DNA from: Zygnema circumcarinatum
Taxonomy: Eukaryota; Streptophyta; Zygnematophyceae; Zygnematales; Zygnemataceae
Assembly (NCBI GenBank): GCA_037447605.1
Contig: CM074809.1
Location: 2,203,528 to 2,267,527 of the forward strand
DNA: 64,000 nucleotides
Reading direction: 5' to 3'
Of this stretch, positions 24,345 through 33,312 are shown piece by piece (within the stretch, counting starts at the first letter, position 1; each line of letters starts with the position of its first letter). The notes beneath the pieces are model-generated. The model was given only the letters and a program-made list of their open reading frames with translations. It was not told the DNA's origin and made no database searches. A program made the position numbers and the translations under genes.

Positions 24345-24690
24345 GAGAAGGAAATGGAAGAGGGGAGGGAAGCGGGTTGGCGGGGAGGAGAAAGGGGAGG
24401 GAAGGGTAGGGAAGGGAAGGGAAGGGACGGGAAGGGGAGGGAGAGGAAAGGAAAGGAATGGCGAGAGGAATAAGGGTACGGAAAAGAAGGGAAAGGGGAA
24501 AGGATAAGGGAAGGGGATGGAAGGGAAGGGGTAAAGGAAGGGGAGGGAAAGAAAGGGAGGGGAGGCGGGGGGGGGGAGGAAAGGGAAGGGAAGAGGAGGG
24601 AAGAGAAGGGACAGGAAAGAAAAGAGAGAAGGGAGAAGAAAGGGGGGAATACGGGAAACGAAGGGGATGGGAAAGGAAGGGATCACGATC
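24345..24690. repeat. Polypurine tract rich in GGGAA/GGGGAAGG
   Basis: About 350 bp of nearly pure A and G on the plus strand, with many ggggag and gggaa words. It sits just upstream of the LINE ORF start and may be the 5' UTR of the element. Confidence 0.8.
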
Positions 24691-24710
24691 ACGTTATAAT
24701 CACGATTCTA

Positions 24711-25180
24711 ATCACGTTATAGTGACTGTGTAGGTCCCCACATGTGTGTGTCACTATATCGATAATGACCCGTTTGTCATTTCACATTTATAGTAACAAT
24801 GTTATTAGATATGTTTTTGCGGTATATCCGTACGCTTTTGATACCGTACATTGTACTTTTTGGGCAGTCGTCACGTGGGTAGGTGTGTACGAACCCTAGT
24901 GAGCATGTGTACGGACAAGTTGATATGTACGGTCAAGTCGATATCTGACGGTATTAGTCGATAATGTGTACGGTCGTAATATATTTGTAACGCATATTCC
25001 AATACGTGGGTGGATAATATCGACATTTTGAACATATAGTAACAATTAGGGCTTTTCAGCGTCGTTATATCCGTAATGGCGTCACTACTGGCGCAGGATC
25101 TGCAGTGTTGCAATTCCGTTCCCGGGAAAAAAGTCAGTATATCCATGCTGTTCTTATAAACAGTGTCACTATAACGTGAT
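24711..25180. mobile_element. MITE with 16-bp terminal inverted repeats and TA duplication
   Basis: ATCACGTTATAGTGAC at 24711-24726 is the exact reverse complement of GTCACTATAACGTGAT at 25165-25180. Both are flanked by TA: TCTA on the left and TAGA on the right. Counting the flanks the match is 20 bp. The 470-bp interior has no transposase-like frame. TA duplication and non-coding interior fit a Tc1/mariner-type (Stowaway-like) MITE. Extra atcacg and gttata words just left of it (24682-24706) may be an older fragment. Confidence 0.8.
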
Positions 25181-25270
25181 TAGACTGCACAGACTTACCG
25201 TACTAAAAGTAGTTTCCTCAAAATCAGGGCGAATTTCTTGGGTAACGAAGTACTGGGGTGGAAAATATTT

Positions 25271-25287
25271 GGGGGGGGGGGGGGGGG
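25271..25287. repeat. G17 homopolymer
   Basis: Seventeen G in a row, followed by aaaggggg. It lies about 95 bp before the telomere-like array. Confidence 0.95.
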
Positions 25288-25381
25288 AAAGGGGGCACTG
25301 TACAGTACTGTAGCGGATTACAGTACCGTACACGGAATTGTACGAACAACAGCAACATGGAGAACCACGAAAAGCGCTCAC

Positions 25382-25867
25382 ACCCTAACCCTAACCCTAA
25401 CCCTAACCCTAACCCTAACCCTAACCCTAACCCTAACCCTAACCCTAACCCTAACCCTAACCCTAACCCTAACCCTAACCCTAACCCTAACCCTAACCCT
25501 AACCCTAACCCTAACCCTAACCCTAACCCTAACCCTAACCCTAATCCTAAACCTAATCCTAACCCTAACCCTAACCCTAACGCTAGCCCTAAGCCTAACC
25601 CTAACCCTAACCCTAACGCTAACCCTAAGTCTAACCCTAACCCTAACGCTAACCCTAAGTCTAACCCTAACCCTAACGCTAACCCTAAGTCTAACCCTAA
25701 CGCTAACCCTAAGTCTAACCCTAACCCTAACGCTAACCCTAAGTCTAACCCTAACCCTAACGCTAACCCTAAGTCTAACCCTAACGCTAACCCTAAGTCT
25801 AACCCTAACCCTAACCCTAACCCTAACCCTAACCCTACCCTAAACCTAAGCCTAACCCTAACCCTAA
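25382..25867. repeat. Interstitial TTAGGG-type telomere-like array with higher-order structure
   Basis: About 485 bp of CCCTAA hexamers on the plus strand. The first ~160 bp are perfect. The rest carries variant hexamers cgctaa, gtctaa, aatcct and gcctaa. The gtctaa variant falls at 25629, 25659, 25689, 25713, 25743, 25773 and 25797: spacing 30, 30, 24, 30, 30, 24. That is an 84-bp higher-order unit present twice. The array ends about 80 bp before the TAF8 start codon. Confidence 0.95.
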
Positions 25868-25948
25868 AAGTTTCGCCCCTCGCAAACCCTCTCCCGCAGA
25901 GCCCCGCGCTCGCTCGCTCGCTCGCAGGAGGAAGGGAGGGCGCCATCC

Positions 25949-27154
25949 ATGGCGGACGCGTTCATCCGCGCGGTGGCGCGCATGGCGGTGGCGCAGATCT
26001 GCGAGGACTCCAAGTTCCAGGCGGCGCAGCGGCCGGCGCTGGACGCGCTGGCGGACCTCCTGCTGCGCTTCCTGCGCGAGGCGGGCAAGGCCGCGCAGGG
26101 CTACGCCGAGCACGCGGGCCGCGCGCAGGCCAACCTCGCAGACGCGCTGCTTGCACTGGGGGACCTCTCCGTCGCTCTCCCCGACGTCATCCTCTACGCC
26201 GAGGCCGTGGACGAGGCGCCCTTTGTCAGGCCTGTGCCGCGCTTCCCTGTTCGGAAAAAACCGCGGCTGAGGACTCCCAGCTTCTTGCAGAAAGGGGAAG
26301 TTCCGCCGAACGAGGCGATTCCGCCATGGCTCCCGGCGCTTCCCGACAAGCATACGTATATGGCGACACCGGTGTGGCCGGAGAAGAGGCGGGAATTGAA
26401 GGCGGAGCAGTTAGAGCAGGGGAGAGAGAGAAGGCGGGCGGAGAAATCGTTGGTTGCGCTTCATGAAAGGGTTGGAGCTTTGCCACGGGTCGTCTCTGAG
26501 AGACCTGTCGGCGCCACGCAAGTTCTTTGGGGACGAGTGACTGACGTCGCAGCTCCTGGAATTCAGTCGGGCTCACTTCTTGCGGGTCTAATATCTGGCG
26601 AGGCGGTAAGGAAGTCCAGCAATGATGCCTACCTTCCGCCGCTCCTTCCAGAAGTAGCTGTGCAGGTGAATCCCGTGCCAGATTTTGGTTACTCTGCTGA
26701 GGATGTGGCGATCACAGACGAAGGTAAAAGAGTAGAGGAGGGTTCTATGCCAGTTAAGACCGTCCTTGATGTGTTTCCGGAGTTAGTGGCGGCGGGTAAA
26801 CGGATGAAAGAGAGCCAGGATGACGAAGACATGGAGGACAGAATGGATAAGGGGGTTGGAGAGGGAAGCAGCGCAGCTTTATGGTCTGGCTGGTCAGTTC
26901 CAGAAACTAAAGTTGTTGCACGAGCTGGAGCGCTATCATTTGATTGGAGCAGCAAAATGAAGCGGAGAGCATTGGAAATTCGTCAGCTATACGAGAGTGA
27001 ATCACGTACAGAGCAGAGAAAAGAGGAAAAGAAAGAAACAGGGAAGGAGGAGGATGAGAAGTTAAAGAGAGCAGAGCAAATATTCGACCAGGCGGATAAG
27101 TTGGAGGAGGAAGAGGAGAGAGGGAGTGGCATGGAGAGGCATATTACTGACTGA
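25949..27154 (+). CDS. TAF8: TAF8, TFIID subunit (TBP-associated factor 8)
   Basis: A single-exon gene of 401 residues. TAF8 pairs with TAF10 through a histone fold and helps bring TAF2 into TFIID. Residues about 5-80 form the histone-fold segment: [20 protein letters not shown], then an [17 protein letters not shown] helix and [17 protein letters not shown]. Residues about 97-145 are the TAF8 C-terminal domain, with [35 protein letters not shown] and TPVW in the usual order. The tail is charged and Glu/Lys-rich. The ATG at 25949 is the first after the telomere-like array and starts directly at the histone fold. No intron is needed. Length is usual for plant TAF8. Confidence 0.93.
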   Translation: MADAFIRAVARMAVAQICEDSKFQAAQRPALDALADLLLRFLREAGKAAQGYAEHAGRAQANLADALLALGDLSVALPDVILYAEAVDEAPFVRPVPRFPVRKKPRLRTPSFLQKGEVPPNEAIPPWLPALPDKHTYMATPVWPEKRRELKAEQLEQGRERRRAEKSLVALHERVGALPRVVSERPVGATQVLWGRVTDVAAPGIQSGSLLAGLISGEAVRKSSNDAYLPPLLPEVAVQVNPVPDFGYSAEDVAITDEGKRVEEGSMPVKTVLDVFPELVAAGKRMKESQDDEDMEDRMDKGVGEGSSAALWSGWSVPETKVVARAGALSFDWSSKMKRRALEIRQLYESESRTEQRKEEKKETGKEEDEKLKRAEQIFDQADKLEEEEERGSGMERHITD

Positions 27155-28681
27155 ATTTTTGATGCATAAGTTTCGTTGCTTTCAATCACGTCGAGGTTCA
27201 AGGTTGAAATATGTGCACCTCAGGGAAGCTGCTCGGGACCTTTACGAGAGTTTACAACTTCTGTGAGTTCGAGGTTCCATTTGCAATAGATTTTCTACAG
27301 GACTGTAGTGAGAATTGGGATTGCTCTGCAAGACAGTTTCGCTGCCCAAGGCGCCAGGCACATCATAACTGGCCTTCGACAGCCCACTATCTTTAAGGGA
27401 GGTGGACTAGACCTGTGAGTTGGATGCAATTATGCTCCACCAGAGCTGCAATCATGAGCTTTTGAAGCCATGTGCGCCAGGTATGCTGCAAGCCTCCCGC
27501 TAAGATCCCACAATCTTGTAGAATGGTAAATGTCCAGGAAAGAAATTGTAAATGTACACGGCAGGCCAGTGTGTGTTTACTTGATTTCATGCACGCATTC
27601 ACTCAGCCGCATCCAGGCTGGAGTATATGAAGTGGTAACGGCTGCAGTCATGGTTCGCCAATCTCTAGCATGTCCAAGTTTTAGTTCCACACTTTGTTAT
27701 CGATGTGCTTCATTCCGAGATTTAGAGTATCTTGTTGATACAAGGCGATGATTCACTTGCCATCTCGCTGTTCGTTTTCTGTACAGCGGAATAAAGGGGA
27801 GCGCCAAGTGGTGAAAAGACGGAATATGGATGACTCGTCATGTTGGAATTCAATGACAAACTTGTTCCCTTCTCTTGGGATTTGGTCGAACTCTTTTCTC
27901 GAGCATGACGTTGAAACCTAGTGTTTATTAAGAAATGTGGGTATGGATTTTGCTCTGGGTTTTGGAGCCCTTGCAATACCTGGTGCGGTATAGAGGCTTT
28001 ACAAAAAAACGAAATGTTAAGAGATTTTTCCTCAAAAGGGTTGCATAGACCTTGTCTTCATCAGATGGGTTTGCTTTTTGGTCCAATTTGCAGAGCAGTT
28101 TTTCGTTCGCGGTATTGTGTGCCTGAGCTGCCTGACCCAACTTAATGCTTCGTCATAAGCACGAAAAGGAGCAACTCACGCTCTGACGGCTGCATGTTTT
28201 GAAGTCGAAGCGATTGAGCTGATGCTCCATGTGCAAGGCTGTGCATTGGATCGGTGTTGACACATGGGAAGCCCAGAGGGACTACCGTACATGTATTTTG
28301 AGTTGGATTCAGAATTCTAGAATTCAGAACAGGTGAATGAATCAGTCACTTGCTGCATGTTTTTGCATCATCGCCGTATGGGCAATCGTGCCACAATGAA
28401 CATCCTTCGATGGTTCTGTGCCATGCGAAGCGATGTACAGCGTGTCACGCTGTCAAGCAATGCAAGGAAGACAAATAAGAGCAGTCCCATGAACATTGGT
28501 GTCTCAGCTGACCTGTGCCAAATCCACCTTTATTCACAATCATGGTGACAAAAGACGGTGACGCTTATAATCCTCCTTTTCCTGGGTATATTACAATGGA
28601 AAACTCTTTCAAAAGCAGAAATGCAAGACCATTCACTACCGTCCTGAACGTCATTTCAACATATGTACAGCAAGCTCTAAC
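27155..28681. other. Intergenic between convergent TAF8 and RTF2
   Basis: Presumably holds both 3' UTRs. No frame in either direction shows a family signature and no repeat stands out. The longest frames are about 84 codons and scattered. Confidence 0.45.
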
Positions 28682-30630
28682 TTAGTTCCGGCCTATTGGA
28701 AGGTTCCTGCAGGAATAAGTCTCTTTAGAAGTCTCTTTTCTCGAGGACACAAAAATAGAGGAGTACACTGATTTTGTGGCTCCTTCAGGCACATGGTTTG
28801 ATGCCTTAAACCGCTTGGGCTCCTCCACTCTGTCTGATCCTTTTGGCCTGGCTACCGGATCTCGCTCTCCTCCAGCTGCCATCGATGTTACAATACCAGT
28901 TGAAACTTTAAGGGACGATTTTCGCTTGAGGCCCACAAGACCATCAGCCTCCCGCAACTCCCCAGTGGCCGGTATAACACCCCCCATTCTACTTGTGATA
29001 GTTGCATCCTTCACCAAAAGGTCACCTTTTGCCGAATCTTCGTATACCTTCTCTGTTTTCTTTTCTTTCTTCGAACCTTTCACCTTTGACTTGGCTCGTT
29101 CTTGCTCCATGCGCACTCGTAAAGCATCTACTTCCGCCTCCGTGCCATTTATCGTTATCTTGTCATGTTCCTCAAATGGTGTATGACAGACAAGGCAAGC
29201 GGACGTCTGTACCTCTTTTAATGCTCGTGCGCTAAGAACGTGCCCACAACTTCGCAGTGCGTAAAATTTGAAAAGACCATTGAACTCCAGTCCTGTGATT
29301 GGGCAATGGAATCTGTACACAGTGCAGCCAAAAAGCAAATGTCAACTCTCGGTAAAACTTTCAGCCTCACAGCCAAGGTCATTGAATCTGCGTCAGAACA
29401 ACCACAAACAGGGTGCAACACTGCACTTGTTCGAGGGGAAAAACCTTTCGTACTGAATCAGGAACATGCACACGTTTGACACAAAACAGAGCAAGAGCAT
29501 CCCTCGGCTTTAGAAAAACAGCGACTTCCATACTGGTGCCTTGGGCAGGGTTAGTGACAAGCATTCCCACAATGGCGAATGAAATGACAAATAACGAAGG
29601 AACTTGTCCTTTGGGAAACTACATACAGGTTTCCCAACCCTTTGTTCTTTTAGAAAAGCAACTCGAAAACCCTCGTAAGTTGTGAAACAAAGGCCACCAC
29701 ATTCACCAAAACCCTGGCTCCACAAGGGTTCACAATAGTTGATATTCGCCACAGATTTCTTTTCAAAAGGGGCAGGAAATTGACAGAAACAAAAATGACG
29801 AGTGCCATCTCAAATACTTCGCTGAGACTATAAAAACGAAAAAGCCAGTGCGAGGGTGAACTACACAGTTCGACGAAGAAAGAAGAGAGTGGTCGCTTTT
29901 CCACTTGACGCCACCCAACTGGATGTAAGAAATGTTCCGAAAAATCAGTTTCCTCACAAGAAAGCAGACACCGAGGAACCTGCATGAAACTTCTAATATA
30001 GCCGTCTGCTGCCTCTTGCCATATTCATTAGAACTGAGGAATTCACCGGAATGAGACTCACCTGCTTGCATCGCTGCCATTCTTCTTGTCTGTAGTTGCT
30101 GGATTTTCCGTCAAATGAATGGTCACAATATCCCGCAAGCCCCTCAAATGACTCATCCTTGAAGGCATCGACTTGCTAACAAGCGCCTGGATTACAGCCT
30201 CCTTGTTAAAGAGGTTTCCCAAAAAATCGACTGCACATGGTGGAGCGAGTGCCACTCCAGACAATTTGCACTGCATCCACTTCGCCAGCCGCGCTTCATT
30301 CGGATCCACCTTGTCCGGCTTCTTGTCCAGGTACATCGATAGATAGCAGTCTCTGGACTCGGCTCCTGTCGCGCCGCCATCCCCTCCTCCCCCTCGTAGA
30401 GATAGTCCCAATTCTAGGGTTTCCCCACCCCGCAACCCGCAGGCCGACACGCGCGCCTCGTCAGGACAGTGCCTTCCCCCATACCAAACACGCGAGGCGC
30501 GAAGGAGGTCCTGCGGGGCATTCGGCCAGGACGAGTCGAAGACAGCGCTCTTCACCTGCTCAATGGTTTCCGAGCTCTTTGCAGAAGCCGTTACCAGCGG
30601 GCCCCAGGCTGTCCGGAAAAATAGCTGCAT
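28682..30630 (-). CDS. RTF2: RTF2, replication termination factor 2 homologue
   Basis: Two exons, 30062-30630 and 28682-29312, join in phase for 399 residues. RTF2 acts at stalled replication forks in yeast and human cells and affects splicing in plants. Residues about 1-85 look ubiquitin-like (VWYGGRHCPDEARVSACGLR then LELGLSLRGG), as in plant RTF2. The core starts at ESRDCYLSMYLDKKPDK and has KWMQCKLSGVALAPPC and FLGNLFNKEAVIQAL. Exon 2 opens with FHCPITGLEFNG, then ALRSCGHVLSARALKEV and CLVCHTPF, the degenerate RING of the family. The lysine-rich C-terminal tail is variable. The RGG at the end of the ubiquitin-like part resembles a processed ubiquitin terminus. Its 5' side faces NAPRT across the foldback element. 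Confidence 0.93.
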
Positions 30631-30785
30631 GTCGGGGGATGCAGGCTGCGGTATGCGGGCGGAATACGAGCTTTAGGGTTTCCGAGCTGAAATGAAGGCA
30701 GGATGGAAGGAAGCAGGCGGGGAGCTGAGTGGTTTCCCTCGTCGGCAAGCCTTTTCTCTCTCTGCGGTAGCCGTACGACCATTAA

Positions 30786-31775
30786 TTTGAACAATTGAAC
30801 TTTCTTTTTGGAAGGGTAGTGATATTTCCACCCCTTTTTTGGATCCAAACACCCCTTCCCGGCCGGGCAGATTTCAAAAGGGATTAAAAACGGAAAATGC
30901 TTTTTTCACACCTTTTTGGAATCGATACCCACCTTCTTCCGTCGGCTGATTTTATTTTTGCTAACCAAGGAAAATGATACCCCGTCACCGCATTTTGAAT
31001 ACTGTATCCCGCCTACCTGAATTTTTTTTTTGAGGGAAAGAAATATCTGCCTGCCCGAATCCGCTCGGAGCGGAAGATCCGTTCGCCACGAGATCGTTCG
31101 CGGGTGTCCGTCTTTCACACGTGTGTGTCAATCGCAGCTGTCGATTCCCTCGCAGATCGCACCACTGCAGATCACCGTTCGATCTGCAGCCGGCCTTGAT
31201 CTCAGCGAATGGAAAGCGCCCACGAGTCCCGTCAAAGCCGGATCGCACTTGCGAGTGCGCGCGTACCTCGGCCCGAGATCTTGTTCTATTGTCAGCTCCC
31301 AGCCAATCAAAATTTGCCACGTGTTAAATTTTTGACGTGGAAAATTTTGATTGGTCCAAATTCTCAATGTACAAAATTTTTGGTACGACCGTACGATATT
31401 TGTACGGACAAATTTTTGAGACGACTTTGGCGGGATATGTGGGCCCGTGCCATTCGCTGTGACCGAGCCCGGCTGCAGATGAAATAGTGATCTGCCTCGT
31501 TGCGATCTGCGAGGGAATCGACGGCTGCGATTGACCGCACGCGTGAAAAAAAATTCAGGTAAGCGGGATATTCAAATGGAGTGAAGGGTTATAATTTTCC
31601 TTGTTTCGCAAAAATACAATCTGCCGATGGAGGGTGGGTATCGATTCCAAAAAGGTGTGAAAAAAGCATTTTCCGTTTTTAATCCTTTTTGAAATCTGCC
31701 CGGCCGGGAAGAGGTGTTTGGATCCAAAAAAGGGGTGGAAATATCACTACCCTTTTGGAATTGTTCAATGTTTGT
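30786..31775. mobile_element. ~1-kb palindromic foldback element with long terminal inverted repeats
   Basis: The left arm (about 30786-31165) and right arm (about 31478-31775) are imperfect reverse complements. They share gggtagtgatatttccacc, ttggatccaaacacc, cggccgggcagatttcaaa, cacacctttttggaatcgat, and gtcaatcgcagc followed by gtcgattccctcgcagatcg. The left arm has an insertion around 31036-31110. The centre is itself a hairpin: ccaatcaaaatttgccacgt (31303-31322) pairs with 31335-31354 with one mismatch. No transposase was seen, so it is non-autonomous. Confidence 0.85.
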
Positions 31776-32400
31776 ATGAAAAGAATGCATTTGAAATTTT
31801 GAAGACTCAAAGGAAATAGTTTTTCAAATTGAACAATATAATTTTAAAGTCTCAATCTGTTCGGCTACACGTGTCAATTACCGTTCGTGCCACGTAGGAT
31901 TGTTTTGTTCAATTGTTCAATCAATGGTAGTAAGGGTAATATTGCGAGTGCATTGAGATATCGTCACGGCATGGCACGGTACGATATTGTATCTCAATCG
32001 ATACAATATTTTACATTCAGATACGATACGAATGCCGCAGATCGGGGCTCATCAAGGACGTACGCTGTACCGTACGGTGAGGCGTTCGGACAGCTTTTGG
32101 TTTCAACGTGATCCGAAACGAGTACTCTGAAGACAATGCGAACGAGTTACCAGTGTATTAAATCTTTTTTACTACTAAAGAGGCTTTCTGAAGTTGAAAC
32201 CTGCGGCTTGAATGTTGAACAACTTTCCGCCTCCGCTTCCAACTACGGACATGCAACCGATGAAAAAAAAAAAAAAAAAAAAAAACCATGAGAAGTTGCA
32301 GCAGTACCGAAATGCAGTTGAAATCGGGAACTGAGACACGAGGACTCGGGAGTTTTCGCATTCATTTTTATGATGCGCTGCATTCATTCAGAGGAATGAT
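31776..32400. other. Intergenic with CGTACGG words and an A23 run
   Basis: The 31860-32080 stretch has cacgtgtcaa, gtgccacgta and several gtacgg and atacgatac words. A run of 23 A occupies 32263-32285. No gene seen. Confidence 0.4.
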
Positions 32401-32401
32401 G

Positions 32402-32510
32402 TGGCATTCATCGATCTCACGATGGCGATGTTGCCATCAAATGTACATGGACGAAATCATCATGGGGAACCACGAGGAACTGGTCACAGCGGACCTAAGG
32501 ACAAAAGAAA
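32402..32510 (-). mobile_element. Short LINE 3' tail, minus orientation
   Basis: Matches the tail of the 21.5-kb LINE in outline: GACCAGTTCCTCGTGGTTCC, then the segment tccatgtacatttgatgg, then a hairpin (gatggcgatgttgccatc, 32421-32438). It shares the ending gaatgcca with the tail near 57.08 kb. Severely 5' truncated: no coding sequence remains. Confidence 0.7.
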
Positions 32511-32515
32511 AAAGC

Positions 32516-33312
32516 TATCGATAAAAAAAACATATGCCCATTCATTCACATTATTCGCTTTATCGTTTTCTTTCGCGGCTCGAGCCCGCTCATGGCGACG
32601 CGCTCCTGGCCACGCTCGCATCCAGCTTGCCTCCAATAGGGGGGCTGTCAGACTGAAGGTAACCAATACACGCTGTCGTCCCCAACCCCGCTCGGTGCCT
32701 CGCATCATTATTATTGTGCCTCCCTCGGACACAGACATGCAGGTGCATGCATGCCATGCATGCATGGCGGCGGGTGGCCATCGTCGGCAGGCCAGGCCGC
32801 CCACATGCGCTTTGTCGGCAGTCGCCGACGCCCAGCCACCCTCTGTGCGCCACGTGGACGAGCCACCGACATGCAGCGCGCGCTCCAGTTTTTTTTTCAC
32901 TTTCCCGCGGCGCCTCGCGACCGCGCCACGTGGCAGCCCGCCCCCGCGCCGACTCCGGCTGCCGCAGGGCCGCCTCGGGCGCGCTCAGGCGGGCGGGCCG
33001 TACAGTGGCGGTACGGCATGCCGTACAGCACACACTCAGTCAGTGGCCGTACCGTACGGCCCGCAGTGGCAGGCAGTCTGCATGAGAGGCGGCCCCTGCC
33101 TGCCTGTGCCTGGGCCGCCTGCCTGAATCCTGGAAGGGGAGGAAGGCTCGCTTACCGCGGAATACATACAGTGCGCGGCTTCATCTTCATCTCGATATTG
33201 ATCTTGATCTTGAGAAAGGTTGAGCTGCGTGCCGACTTCTTCGGCATTCTGGTTTTCAAGGAAGAGGGTCCTGGCATCGGCCCAAGCCGCGGCAAAAGTG
33301 GTGTGTGGAAGA
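32516..33312. promoter_or_regulatory. Upstream region of the NAPRT gene
   Basis: GC-rich between 32560 and 33130, with atgcatgcatgcatgg words near 32745-32765, cacgtgg words and ggccgtaccgtacggcc near 33045. Long frames on both strands overlap here and have no family support. The 5' UTR start was not fixed. Confidence 0.35.

Larger units (their letters stand above)
21495..24345 (-). mobile_element. LINE (non-LTR retrotransposon) with zinc finger and RT, decayed and gapped
   Basis: A minus-strand element of about 2.85 kb. In order it holds an N-terminal zinc finger, a reverse transcriptase, a C-terminal region, a stop at 21640 in the conserved peptide HIGDLRGCF, and an untranslated tail of about 140 bp with hairpin gatggcgaggccatc (21509-21523). 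The tail has relatives at 1-275, 32402-32510 and about 56860-57085. The order zinc finger, RT, then possible PD-type endonuclease recalls R2-like LINEs; that placement is inference. Confidence 0.8.

Noticed and set aside
25258-26466. Long frames (402, 201 and 240 codons) through the CCCTAA array
   Set aside because: A 6-bp repeat without stops stays open in several frames; the protein would be (NP)n, (TL)n or (GL)n. The TAF8 frame is the only one with family similarity.
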